A stretch of DNA of 64,000 nucleotides. Origin: Bryopsis sp. KO-2023 (Eukaryota > Chlorophyta > Ulvophyceae > Bryopsidales > Bryopsidaceae). Under the pieces are notes generated by a model. That model was not told the origin of the DNA. It ran no database searches and saw only the letters and a program-made list of their open reading frames with translations. Positions 1 to 10,166 of the stretch are shown here, piece after piece. The translations under genes and the position numbers were made by a program. The number at the start of each line of letters is the position of its first letter. Positions within the stretch are counted from its first letter, which is position 1. The stretch spans positions 6,014,001 through 6,078,000 of the forward strand of contig BSYQ01000002.1 of assembly GCA_030272585.1 (NCBI GenBank), given 5' to 3'.

Positions 1-650
1 TCAGTCAACCTATCTATCAACTGGGTATAATAACCCTGAGGCGGAGATGGGTCCACAGAGTCCCGCCGGCTAGAAACCAAGCCACGTGATCTCCCGGTCT
101 CGCATAATACTCCAATAGATGGTGAGCAAGACGGTATCCGCGACAAGGGATCAGCCACGTTTACCCGTCCCGGTCTATACTCCCATTCAAATTGGAATTC
201 ATGGAGTAATGCTAACCAGCGAACCTGCCGTCGATTCAAGGTCGATTGGGAATGGAAAAATGTGTTTGGACTATGGTCTGTGATTACTTTGAATTTGCTA
301 TCAGCCAAGTAGCATCTCCATAGTTGAAGTGCATAAACTGTAGCATACATTTCTTGATCACTTGTAGACCAATTCAGTTGTGGGCCGGCAAGCTTTCTAC
401 TCTCATATGCAATGGGATGTCCCTCTTGAAGGAGAACTGCCCCTATTGCATTGTTAGAAGCATCCGTAATTACTTCAAAGGGTGTGGTAAAATCCGGCAT
501 AGCCAAGCAAGGTGCTTCTGTTAATGCCTTCTTCACCCCCTCAAAAGCGGCCTCACAAGCTGGAGTCCAATCCCATGTCTGTTGTCATGTCAGTGTGATC
601 TTTGTCGCTCCCATTATATCAATATTATCCCCATTTGCCAACTCAGCCTG

Positions 651-2390
651 TTATCCAACGGTAGCTCGATAAGCTATCCCATTTTGTTCACAAAACTGTT
701 TGGACAGGAAGGCTAATCCTTTAGCTCCTGAATCCAAAAGACAATGGGCTGGGATTCCACTCAAGAGGCCCTCAAAATGCATTGCAAGCTTATCTTGCAT
801 GAGAAGCTCTGTTGCTTCCTCTGGCATTTTGGGTACGGGTGGATCATAGAACACATTCACGGGCCAAGGAATGCCAGGAAGTCTTTTCCGACTTTTCCCC
901 TTTTTGGCTGTGAATAAAACTGTTCCCTTCTTGTATTGTGCAATCAATCTCATTGAGGTCAAGGCTGGATGCAACTCTTTAGACCTTGCTGGAACAAGAA
1001 TGCAACAAGAAGTATCATGGGGAGATCTCTTCTTTGCGAGAAGATAGTGATCGAGATATTTGTTGATATCCTTGAAAGGAGGATTCAACCACACATGCTG
1101 TCCACCTAAATCTCTTTCCAGAAATTCAGAAGGTGTGCAAAATGTATTACATAAGGCACTGTTCACATCCGAACACCCATCCAACGTAAATACGCGGCCT
1201 GAAAGTGTCTCAAGACGTTGGAACTCCGCCCTTGTAATTCCTTGGTGAGAATCTTCTCTCTCATCCCTAAATGCCACAGAAGATTTCATTTCTTCACTTT
1301 TTTGACTTCTGGTCAAGATTGGTGCAAGAAAAGCATCACAATCAATGTCCATTGGGTCAATTGTGGAATGTGGATTCAGATTCTTCTGATCTCTCAATTG
1401 TGTCCACTCAAGTGGGACTTCACAAGAACTGAGGTTCACCTTTTTCGACTGACCACACTTATGGCCTCTTGCCCATGGTTCCCCACAGAACCAGCATAAG
1501 CCAGCTTTCTTGCGAGCCTCCCTCTCACTCTCGGTCAACCGTACCACCGGTCTTCGTGAGGGCTGAGTGCCACTTTGAGCTTTAAGCCTTGGTTGCTTAG
1601 GCTGATGCCTCTTCTTACTTCCTTTGGCTGGATCTGAGAAGGTAGTTTCCATACCTCTCTTTTTAGCCTTCCGGTCCGTAGTTTTCAACGGAAAACGAGC
1701 ATCGTGACCCGGGGCTTTAGCCAGCACATACGTTCGCAAGGCTGAGTAGCTTCTCCATTCCCGACCAAGTGTATCAGTCTCCACTTGTTTGCACAAGTGT
1801 GGATGGAGGCCCCTCAGAAGGATCCAACACTTGGTAGTGTCGTCCATTGGCTCTTTTCGCATTGCTAAGTGAGCATCCACAAAGCGTACGAAGCCAGGAG
1901 TATCGACCTTCTGGTCAATATGATCCTTGCAGGAAGTAAGGGCATTATTTATGGAGTAATCTGTGGCAAGATCTCCAAATGTGCCATCTTCCAGGACTTG
2001 GCAGAATTTTTCCCAAGATAAAGACCCGTCCTCGAGTTCTTCCTTGGGTACCCTGGCCAATAAATGTCGGCGGGGTTTTGATCCGAGGAAAGTAGGTGCA
2101 ATCACTCCCCACTCCTCTCTTGGGACTTTTGCTGCCCTGAAGTACATGGCTAACTCCAAACGGAATTCTGGCCACGGGACTTTGCCCTGGTACTTTTCAG
2201 GTTTATCAGCAGTCACTCTTCTGGTTTTGCCCAGGCTAGCATCTTTCTCTTCTTTGGTCACTTCAGACCTGAGAGTGCTAGGGGACTGTGGTCCCTCTGT
2301 TCTTTCACTTGGAGAGTCCTCATTGACTTCCTCCAGAACAGACCCTTCTTCTAAAGCAAGTACCTCTTGTTCTTCTTGACTCATGGTCAC
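651..2390 (-). CDS. Gag-like protein with methyltransferase-like and protease domains (element B)
   Basis: A 579-codon open frame of the fossil element B. Residues about 60-260 resemble a retrotransposon Gag capsid region (KVPWPEF...YFRAAKVP). A CCHC zinc knuckle, CWFCGEPWARGHKC, lies near residues 300-313. Residues about 395-510 (nt 840-1215) resemble Dam-type phage N6-adenine methyltransferases: an FTLDGCSDVN motif, then WLNPPF about 35 residues on, then CCILVPARSKE. Near residues 550-557 is an aspartic protease motif, LLDSGAK. Gag and protease are usual Ty3 parts; a methyltransferase-like fold between them is not. The zinc knuckle and protease calls are firm. The methyltransferase call is by motif only, and its enzymatic activity is unknown. 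Confidence 0.65.
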   Translation of the reverse strand: MTMSQEEQEVLALEEGSVLEEVNEDSPSERTEGPQSPSTLRSEVTKEEKDASLGKTRRVTADKPEKYQGKVPWPEFRLELAMYFRAAKVPREEWGVIAPTFLGSKPRRHLLARVPKEELEDGSLSWEKFCQVLEDGTFGDLATDYSINNALTSCKDHIDQKVDTPGFVRFVDAHLAMRKEPMDDTTKCWILLRGLHPHLCKQVETDTLGREWRSYSALRTYVLAKAPGHDARFPLKTTDRKAKKRGMETTFSDPAKGSKKRHQPKQPRLKAQSGTQPSRRPVVRLTESEREARKKAGLCWFCGEPWARGHKCGQSKKVNLSSCEVPLEWTQLRDQKNLNPHSTIDPMDIDCDAFLAPILTRSQKSEEMKSSVAFRDEREDSHQGITRAEFQRLETLSGRVFTLDGCSDVNSALCNTFCTPSEFLERDLGGQHVWLNPPFKDINKYLDHYLLAKKRSPHDTSCCILVPARSKELHPALTSMRLIAQYKKGTVLFTAKKGKSRKRLPGIPWPVNVFYDPPVPKMPEEATELLMQDKLAMHFEGLLSGIPAHCLLDSGAKGLAFLSKQFCEQNGIAYRATVG

Positions 2391-2718
2391 TTTTTATTTT
2401 GGTTTCCTTTGGACACAACCCCAACACAGCAAAACACTGGAAATTTGCCCAAAACTCTGAAACCCAACTTTTTTTTCGTCTTACTAGCCCTTCGAGGACC
2501 TCTTGGGTCTCCTCGAACTCACAGAACTAGCTTTCCACCGATTCAGAAAACAAACCCTAACTTTGTCGGGCTGTAACTTTCCACTGACAACTCCGATTGA
2601 CCTCAAACAAGCTTCAAACGAAGCGCCCTGTTTTCGGCTTACTTTTAGACTCCTGTTCTTTCCAATTCCGAGTTGTTATGGCGTACTTATGCGTCAAAAC
2701 GTGACGCGCTCTCTTCCT

Positions 2719-2730
2719 GCTCCGAAACCA
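2719..2730 (-). other. Primer binding site of element B
   Basis: On the minus strand this reads TGGTTTCGGAGC, two bases inside the LTR end. It resembles the initiator-Met tRNA primer site TGGTATCAGAGC seen in plant Ty3 and Ty1 elements, at 10 of 12 positions. The same 12-mer follows the 5' LTR of the young element at 39129. Confidence 0.6.
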
Positions 2731-2732
2731 AC

Positions 2733-2968
2733 TGTTACAAAAACCTCCCAGAACCCTCCCTCGAAGCCTCCTTAACCCATCAAACCCCCACTCATTGATG
2801 GGACCCTTGACTAATGTCATTAGGGCGAGGCACCAGGGTTCTTGAGCTATAGGATCTCCTATTGGGATCCTATGGACCTTAAGCTCTGACTAGGCTATCA
2901 CTAGTGCCCATAGCTAGTCTGTAGCTCTAGCTAGTGCTTACTAGACATCTCGGTGATCACTTGTAACA
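2733..2968 (-). repeat. 5' LTR of Ty3 element B
   Basis: A 236-bp segment bounded by perfect terminal inverted hexamers TGTTAC and GTAACA. It lies two bases outside the primer binding site of element B. No partner LTR is visible because the other end of the element is off the window. Confidence 0.65.
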
Positions 2969-2986
2969 CCCCGGACCGGTACGTCG

Positions 2987-4528
2987 ATGCTTGGGGAAAG
3001 ATTGACTGAGGGGATCACTAGGGATGAGTGGTTTGAAACCGAAGATGTCGCCGCTTCAGGTTGTCAAAAGCACTCAGGCCTGTGGTGGAATGGTGCACGA
3101 GTAGTAGTACCAAATTGGGATAATCTTAGAGAAGATATCCTACATGATAGCCATGCAAGTGTATATGCAGGACATTTTGGGATCCGCAAGACCCAAAGAA
3201 CAGTCTTAAAATACTTTTGGTGGCCTGGCGTAGAGGGAGATATCGCAAACTTCGTAAAAGGATGCGATGCATGTCAAAGGAACAAACACCGACGCGGCAA
3301 GGTGCCTGGTCCTTTGCAACCTTTACGTATACCTGATGGTCGATGGGAATCAGTTTCAATGGATTTGATTACTGATTTGCCTAAATCAGGAGCAGAAGCA
3401 TTTGATGCCATCTTAGTTTTTGTGGATCGACTCACAAAGATGGTGCGATGTGTACCAACGCACACTACGTGTGATGCGGTACAAACGGCGAAACTCTTCG
3501 TTACTGAGGTCTTCCGTTTGCATGGTCTTCCTAAGCACCTCGTAAGCGATAGAGATCCTAGGTGGACTTCAAAGTTCTTTAGAGAGCTTTGTAAGACCTT
3601 AGGGGTCACTCAAGCATTGTCGACAGCTTTTCATCCACAGAGTGATGGACAGACTGAAGCAATGAATAGGATCCTCGAAGATACCTTACGACATTTCGTA
3701 GGACCTTGTCAAAGAGATTGGAGTGACTTGTTGCCGGTGGTAGAGTTTGCCTTGAACAACTCTAAGTCGATGGCTACTGGTGAAACACCGTTCTTCTTGA
3801 ACTACGGTAGAGATCCGTGGACACCATTAACGGTACAACTTCCATCCAAGACATCTAATGTCATGGGTCCTGGAGGTCTAAGTAGACGAAGGACACAGAT
3901 TGGAGTACCGGCGGTGAAGAAGATGACTGAAGACATTCGTGAGGCGATTGTCAAAGCAAAGCGGTGTTTGGAAAGTGCTCAGCAAAGGATGAAGACTTAT
4001 GCCGATGTGCGTAGGTGTTCAGTTGATGTTCAAGTAAGCGATATGGTCTTGCTGGATGCACGACATATCAAATTGAAACACCCTGGATCAAGGAAGTTAT
4101 TGCCACGTTGGTTGGGTCCTTTTCGTGTTTTGGGAGGTGTCCAAAAACGAAAACCGATGGCAGAACAGGTCGCGTTCCGATTGGAATTGCCTAATTCGCT
4201 TCCTATTCATCCAGTCTTTCATGCTTCTTTACTTAAGAGGTATTGGTCGCATGGAAAGACACAACCTCCTCCGCCACCTGTGGATATACAGGAAGAACTA
4301 GAGTATGAGGTAGAAGACCTCCTCGACTACCGTGAAGTAAAGGTCGGTCGACGAGTAGTTCCGCAATACTTGGTAAAGTGGACGGGATACTCACATGAGC
4401 ACAACTCTTGGGAGCCTGAAGCGAATTTGGAGAACGCTCGGGAGCTGGTAGAGCAGTACCAGAAGAGAAAGAAATCAACGTTGATTCCCCCTATTCCGGT
4501 ACGTCGAAGTAGGCGACTTCGTTCGTGA
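2987..4528 (+). CDS. Ty3/gypsy integrase with C-terminal chromodomain (element A)
   Basis: A 513-codon open frame. Residues about 50-105 carry the HHCC zinc-binding region (HDSHASVYAGHFG ... CDACQRNK). The DDE catalytic core follows, with SMDLITDLP, VSDRDPRWTS and HPQSDGQTEAMNR as the blocks around the acidic residues. A GPF/GPY module (LGPFRVLGGV) comes next. Residues about 434-490 form a chromodomain (YEVEDLLDYR ... YLVKWTGYSHEHNSWEP). In chromoviruses this module directs integration toward histone-modified chromatin. The tail is basic (RRSRRLRS). The first ATG is probably not a true start, because this is the end of a longer pol. Confidence 0.85.
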   Translation: MLGERLTEGITRDEWFETEDVAASGCQKHSGLWWNGARVVVPNWDNLREDILHDSHASVYAGHFGIRKTQRTVLKYFWWPGVEGDIANFVKGCDACQRNKHRRGKVPGPLQPLRIPDGRWESVSMDLITDLPKSGAEAFDAILVFVDRLTKMVRCVPTHTTCDAVQTAKLFVTEVFRLHGLPKHLVSDRDPRWTSKFFRELCKTLGVTQALSTAFHPQSDGQTEAMNRILEDTLRHFVGPCQRDWSDLLPVVEFALNNSKSMATGETPFFLNYGRDPWTPLTVQLPSKTSNVMGPGGLSRRRTQIGVPAVKKMTEDIREAIVKAKRCLESAQQRMKTYADVRRCSVDVQVSDMVLLDARHIKLKHPGSRKLLPRWLGPFRVLGGVQKRKPMAEQVAFRLELPNSLPIHPVFHASLLKRYWSHGKTQPPPPPVDIQEELEYEVEDLLDYREVKVGRRVVPQYLVKWTGYSHEHNSWEPEANLENARELVEQYQKRKKSTLIPPIPVRRSRRLRS

Positions 4529-5032
4529 CTTGTGTGGGGTAATGTTTCTTCATAATCGAGTGTCGATATGAAAAGAGTTCCAGATCTTGTGAACGAGATC
4601 AAGTTCTTGTTAAGTGAGGACATGTTTAAGAACATATCTCATTTTCAATGAACTAGTGAACTAAATTGAATTTCTCGCTATATTCTATTTTGAACTCTAG
4701 ATGGGATCCATTCAAAATGAGAATATAAATGGAAGTAGATGAAGTTGCGAGACTTCAGTTGATGTACATTGGTTCGCCACCAGTGTAGAGAAGTGTATGG
4801 TCTTGGTAGATCCGAGAAGCACTCCGTGTATGAGAAGGACTCGGATGACCTATATCAGAGTAGGGGCTTATTCTGACGAATACACTTATGATAACATCTC
4901 CAAGTTATCGAAACACTTTATATAGTTGAATGATAAGAGTTGGGGTTCGTTGTGGGACTCTGTATCATTCTATGGGCTATATAGAAGTGAGGAAAGGAGT
5001 CTCCAGGAGGAGACTGATTAGGGGGGGAGGTA

Positions 5033-5363
5033 TGTTAGGGATGTTAAGAGCTACATCCAGTCAGGTCCAGTCATGTACAATCATGTACAGTCATGCATAG
5101 TCATGCTGACGTGGACATGTGAGTCAGGTCTAGTCATGATGACTAGACCTATGTCGGGTGCCCACCTAGGATGGTTGTCCTAGGTACCATGCGGGGACGC
5201 TAGGATCCTTGGGGGTCATGGTATTAATGGGCTTCAAGGTCATGGACTCATGAGTTTTAGTTTTTAGCTCTTCTTAGACTTGCACCCCCAAGGCTAACAG
5301 AAACACTCGACAGAGTATTTTTGCTTGTGGGAACAAACGATATCTGGCGACTTGATTCTAACA
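5033..5363 (+). repeat. 3' LTR of Ty3 element A
   Basis: A 331-bp segment that starts right after a G-rich polypurine tract and is bounded by TGTTAG and CTAACA, a perfect inverted hexamer. It contains a short degenerate array of CAGTCATGTA-like units at about 5053-5110. Confidence 0.65.
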
Positions 5364-5540
5364 TCAAAAGCAACCAAAAACAACGAACTAAGCAAGCAAA
5401 CTCTTCGATTTTTTTTCAAGTATCTTGAGGCATTACCAGATCGTCTTCAAAAACGTAGTGTACCCATGTTATTATAACTTTAGCCCTGATCATCAATCAA
5501 TCAAAATTATATGCTCAGAAGCACAGGCCTCTATTGCAAC

Positions 5541-5657
5541 AAAACAAAACAAAACAAAACAAAACAAAACAAAACAAAACAAAACAAAACAAAACAAAAC
5601 AAAACAAAACAAAACAAAACAAAACAAAACAAAACAAAACAAAACAAAACAAAACAA
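5541..5657. repeat. (AAAAC)n microsatellite
   Basis: About 23 uninterrupted copies of the pentamer AAAAC. They give spurious open frames in several phases on both strands. It lies just beyond the predicted stop of the ankyrin-type exons. Confidence 0.97.
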
Positions 5658-5730
5658 ATATTGTCTAGAGTACAGAATCTCCCTGAACACAGAGTGCTTG
5701 GCCCAGGCCCTCCACCAAATGAGAAGATCC

Positions 5731-8023
5731 TCAACCAAGAAGCTCATGCAACGCCTCTTCAGTTTCTTCATCACAAGGATTGAGAGGACAAGTACAAATA
5801 TCATCCTTTGGAGTCCTGCCTTTGGAGTCGTTCACATTCTTATCAAGCCCTGTTGAAAAGCGATCACCCGTTACATAGTTGTCCTTATTCACGAGGTCAA
5901 TGCTCGCTTGTGGGCGGCATTAAACGACCTGGTAGCAGGTCTTTGTTTAAACACTGCCAGCTATATATCGTTGGACCTCAAACAAAGTTCTGTTGCATAA
6001 AAGATTCACCTGCTTCAAGAAAAGTCTCGACAGCCACAAGACGGCCGTTTTTCGCAGCCATACCCAGTAAAAGAGGAAGGGTCCGCATCGGCCCCTGGCC
6101 AAAAAAAAAAACTGTCACATTCTGCGGCTTGAACTGCCTCGACACAGTCTTATGAAACGTTGCTCTCCATATTTTTATTGCAAGGAAAAGACTGTGGAAA
6201 GTTGGTGGAAAACGTGCAGCTTCAAAATACTGAGTTTCCTGTCCGAGGCTAGAAGAAAAAAAAGATATTTCAGAGAAGAACCACAGTTCCGAAACAGAAA
6301 CCATATTCGGAGAGGTGGCAAGGAAAGCCATCAGCTTCACAAAGCACAGTACCCTCGAGAAGCAAGTACTCCACAACTTCAGAGCTCCTGGTCCAGGCGG
6401 CGTTGAGTATTGGATTGCGGTTTGTCGAACCGACAAAATCCAAGTTCGCCCCGCGGCCAACCAACACCTGCAAGTGTGAGAACAGCGCTTGATTCGACAT
6501 ACTAAATTGAGGCGAAACATCGCTTTCAGAAGAATCCTTTCGATCTTCAATCTTGTGAAATTCAAACGTCCGCCCACCCACATCTGAAAAAACCAACCGC
6601 GATAAAATGATGATACAGTAGCGTCACCGATTCTTTCACGGGGTGTCAGCGTCTTTTTGTGGGCGGTATTTCACGCTGTGCAAGCGCTTGCGTCAAACAA
6701 CACCAAGTTATCGCCAAATCACGCACGCGAACTTGACGCAAGAACACGCTGAGGGCTCGCGCGTCTGTTTGACGCAAAAGTATCGATCATGTGACGTGCA
6801 TTGAATTGACGGTGGAATCACGTGCGTGAAATCGACACACAAATACCGCGAAAAACACACTCAGTACACCCCACACTCACTTCTCCCTGTTTCCGTGAAC
6901 TTTTTGTTCTAGTTTTCACGGAGCCACAAACACGTGACAAAGACGATGTGACTTCCCATGGGTTTGGAAACATTTTCGCTTGTCCTGTTGGCGTTCGACT
7001 TCTTGTGGGCCTGTTGACATTATTTCGATTTCTGATAGGTTTCCGCCGACCGATAAGCGACTCTGACTTCCACAAGACAGGAAGTCCGCTTTCTGAGGTC
7101 GTGTCCACGTGCGAAGTTTGGATGCCGTTCGCTGCCAATAATACCCCCCAGCGGTGCGTGAGGGGGCAGTTTGAGTTTGGGTTAGGGTTGGGTAAGGGTC
7201 TGTTTTTTTTCTTTTTGGACGTGAAACGACTTGACGCTTCGACGCTTGAGGGTAAAAAAAGCGCCACTCTATTTTCCGTGAACTGGGGGGACCCTTTCTG
7301 TGGCGATCGCGACTACTACCCTCCTGGGTTTGGAGTCAGCTCGACGAGGGGTCTGTAAGCCAACAGAGTTTGGTGTTTTTTTTTACTTGTTTTCCTGGGC
7401 GGGCTATGTGGAGAGGCTTGCAGTTCTGCTCCGCGATAATCGGATATACTCCTATGGACGTTGACAGTGGAGTTCAGCGATCGTGTTACGAGGGTCTCTA
7501 GCTTAGATGGAATGGCGAGGGGGTGGAGTTGGTCGATCGCGTTGCGAGCGCCTCTAGCTGGGATGGACGGGCGAGAGAGCCTGGGTGGCTGTGAGCTTAA
7601 CCACCCTGCTTGCGTGCCGACGTTTTTCTGGTGGTGCTCGGCGTCAGGATCGGATTACTCCCAGGTTCAGGATTTTCCTGTGACTTTTTTCCCTTATACA
7701 CATCACACCAAACCACATCTCCCCTGTTTTGGAGGATACATCCTGTTGCTTCCTATTCCCATCCCCAGGGCATGTACTTCAGGATCACCCACTGCTGCAA
7801 AAAAACTCTGTGGAGTCGAAAATAAAACTCTAAATCACTGTCTTCTTGAAATGTTATTTGCAGTTCTTTATCTTCACTCCCTGACAGCACTCCTGGGTGC
7901 ATTGGCAATTGGAGGAAGAGAAATATATTCCATTGTTGATTCTGAATCTTGTAGGTTTGAGCCTTTCGTGCATTCGCATCAGTCCCTCGCTTGATGAATG
8001 TGTCTATTGTAGAAGGTTGCAGG
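5731..8023 (-). CDS. Ankyrin-repeat gene, exons inferred, possibly decayed
   Basis: Four minus-strand segments look like ankyrin-repeat exons. An upstream segment starts at an acceptor at 8023 (TIDTFIKRGTDANAR). Then 6583-6353 (LQVLVGRGANLDFV ... VVEYLLLEG), 6094-6010 (LPLLLGMAAKNGRLVAVE) and 5849-5731 (DKNVNDSKGRTPKDD ... ELLG, stop). The last two exons join in frame through a 160-bp GT-AG intron and give a continuous ankyrin helix and loop. The junction 6353/6094 with the best donor is one base out of frame. Either a weaker donor six bases further (GTGCTT) is used, or the gene carries a frameshift. No start codon was identified. Ankyrin repeats are protein-binding scaffolds and the partner is unknown. 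The intron before 6583 ends in the inverted repeat described at 6580. Confidence 0.45.
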
Positions 8024-9008
8024 CTGGAATGAGCACAGAAGATATCCACAAAAAGAAGCTAGAGAATCTTCATGCCAAAAACATTTTAAAGCTGTCTCGA
8101 CCTTGAAATCACCCTGATGATGAAAACATAAGTTGTTGAACGTATCTCTGTGGCTGTATTCATGGATAACTCAATCCCAACGGATCAGCAATGGTGGTGG
8201 CGATCGACTATAAGAGGAAAAGCAAACGAGAAGTAAGTTTGCAGTAGGTTTGATGTGTCCTCCATCACAAATTTGTGATGGGATTTGAGTGCGGTGCTGA
8301 TTTTGCAGTGCATGGGTGTGTGTGTTAGATGGCTCGAAGGCTGATGCGTTCCAAAGCGAAAAAAAATGCAACTAATAGAGGGTTCAAGGCCGACTTCTTG
8401 GCTGCCCGAGCGAAGAGTGGTGATGGAAGTTGAATGAGGGTAGAATTCCTTGTGTATGGAGCACAGATTACAAGAATTGGGTGACCTCAGTGAACATCAA
8501 GCATGATGCTAGATTTCTCACTTCAGGGTTGACACACATCCTTAAACTTAAGTTTTAAGAAATTGAGTGGAATCCCTGGTGGCCCCCTCCAGGGGATTGG
8601 GTTCTATTCCCAAAAGGTTCCTACTATTAGATCTATTGCATCATTCACCGATAATTCACCCCTCTTTGGATGTCGTACAACAGCGTGAAACAACGTCAAA
8701 ATATCGCTGACGCTCTCTGAGCGTGAAAGCAACGTACCCACAACAAGCGACGTGAAACAACGTCAACATATCGCTGACGCTCTCTGAGCGTGAAATTAAC
8801 GCAACCGCAAAAAGCAACGTGCAACAACGTCAAATTACTGGTGGCGCTGTTTCACGCTGGACTGGCACAGTCGCAACAAGCACGCAATTTTATGGGCGTT
8901 ATTTTTGCGCTAATCATCGTCAGCGGTATCCGAATTCGATAAAGAGGCGTAAGCGATAAAACAACGGCCAGTTCTCGTCATTTTATCGCGGTTGGTGTTT
9001 TCAGATGT
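6580..9008. mobile_element. 2.4-kb segment with 34-bp terminal inverted repeats
   Basis: The left end 6580-6613 and right end 8975-9008 are inverted copies differing at 2 of 34 positions; they begin ACATCTGAAAA and contain CCAACCGCGATAAAATGA. The regions just inside both ends share TTTCACGCT and GCGTGAAA motifs. This is the layout of a TIR DNA transposon. No transposase frame is recognised inside, an ankyrin-like exon lies within, and I find no target duplication. It may be two copies of a repeat in opposite orientation. Confidence 0.45.
8686..8835. repeat. Tandem repeat, period about 66 bp, 2.3 copies
   Basis: Units beginning CGTGAAACAACGTCAA at 8686, 8751 and (diverged, partial) 8818 share the core TATCGCTGACGCTCTCTGAG. 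They lie near the right terminal inverted repeat ending at 9008 and may be subterminal repeats of that element. Confidence 0.75.
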
Positions 9009-9147
9009 TATATAATGCATTTAAATGCTACAAATCATATTTCTGATTCTTTCCTACTGAACACCAACAATGACTAGATCTTACCTGATATGGAGAGGGA
9101 ATGGAGGTTTATTGAATTGTCAAAGGTTGAATGAGAAGGGGTGCATC

Positions 9148-9370
9148 CATAGGCGCAACCAGGATTTCAGGGAAGGGGGGGCCCAAATTTCTTTTTGGGG
9201 GGCCCAAGTTTTTTTGGGGGGGGCCCAAATTTTTTTTAGGGTAAGAAACAGTTGGTTAAGTGGATTTCAAGAGGAAGTTTTTTTTTTCCTTTTCCCTGGG
9301 CTTCTTTGGGGGGGCCAGAAAATTTCTAGGGGGCCAGGCCCCCCCAGGCCCCCCCCTGGTTGCGCCTATG
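9148..9370. mobile_element. hAT-type MITE, 223 bp, with 8-bp target duplication
   Basis: Perfect 16-bp terminal inverted repeats, CATAGGCGCAACCAGG at 9148-9163 and its complement at 9355-9370. They are flanked by the direct 8-mer GGTGCATC at 9140-9147 and 9371-9378. The interior is G-run rich (GGGGGGCCCAA repeated) and has no coding capacity. An 8-bp duplication is the hAT signature. Confidence 0.85.
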
Positions 9371-9689
9371 GGTGCATCACTAGCTTTGGCATCTCTGTTC
9401 TTCAGGTCATCATTAATATTATCATTATTAAAGAAACAATACAGTGTTGAGGAAGGTTGAAGTTTCCCAAGAGAGGATTTCGAAACAAGCACTGTTTTCG
9501 ATTCAAGGGAGAAAACTCATCAGACAGTTTTATAACAGCACAAGGCAGCAGAAAAAGAAAGTATGCTCCGAAGGACAAGCAAAGAAAAGGAAAGCTAGTT
9601 CGACATTCACTGCAGGCGGTTTCAGCTGGGCATTGCTATTTGAAAGTACCGGAAACCCAAGGCAGCAAAAGGAAACCTGTTCACAGAAA

Positions 9690-9830
9690 AAACAGAGGAC
9701 TTCAGACAAGAACAGAAACTTCAGTCAGAAAATCGCTTCGTCGAGGGCAGTTTTTTCTGCAGCCGACGACCAGAGAGCACGTTGAAATATCTTTCTCTAC
9801 CACAGTGACGCCAAGAGTGTCCAAACTCGA
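9690..9830 (+). other. Coding-like fragment, copy 1 of an inverted pair
   Basis: The plus strand can be read EDFR followed by LQSENRFVEG and FFC. The same phrase occurs on the minus strand at 11200-11345 as EDFR, LQSENRFVER and LFC. DNA identity is high around AGTCAGAAAATCGCTTCGT. Function and family were not recognised. Confidence 0.4.
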
Positions 9831-10166
9831 GCGTTTCTGGACGTCCCTGTCGATCCAGTGACGACTGGACGCGGATTCTATCTGCATCGAGTGACGTCCT
9901 TGGCGGAAAATCAAAACCTGCACTCGCAAGCTTCACACGAGTGTCGTCGACAGCGTCTGCCATCCACCAGGAGGTTCTTAAAATGAACGAAAAACTATAT
10001 CGAGGAGCTTTGACACGATGTCCGAAAGAGGGAGCGCGCTCCCGCTAGCGACGGACAGAATCACGGCCAGGTACCTACCAGGTCCGAACGCAGGAGGCAG
10101 GAGTATCAGTTTAGCGTCAGTTTAGGGGATATTTGAGTCTCTGACCTTCTCCCAGCCCAAGGCCCA

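Larger units (their letters stand above)
1..2968 (-). mobile_element. Ty3/gypsy element B, fossil, 5' part; continues past left edge
   Basis: LTR retroelement read right to left. Its 5' LTR is 2733-2968, next to a primer binding site at 2719-2730. It is followed by a gag/methyltransferase-like/protease reading frame (651-2390) and, further left, RNase H sequence (about 130-600, with a TDASN motif and a DPLSR end). The LTR ends form an inverted hexamer, TGTTAC/GTAACA. The right edge lies directly upstream of the integrase frame of element A, so B appears to have inserted into A. The element is broken, with at least two breaks, and its 3' part lies outside the window. Moderately old by appearance, though the second LTR is not available for dating. 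Confidence 0.75.
2969..5363 (+). mobile_element. Ty3/gypsy element A (chromovirus), 3' part, fossil
   Basis: The 3' portion of a plus-strand Ty3/gypsy element: integrase with chromodomain (2987-4528), about 500 bp without an open frame, a purine-rich tract ending GGGGGGGAGG just before 5033, and a 3' LTR (5033-5363). The rest lies to the left of element B, outside the window. It counts as broken because another element has inserted into it. The integrase frame itself reads open, which suggests modest age. Confidence 0.75.

Noticed and set aside
5425-5856. Long frames on both strands with KTKQN or FCFVL repeats
   Set aside because: Pure products of the (AAAAC)n microsatellite. The pentamer has no stops in several phases.
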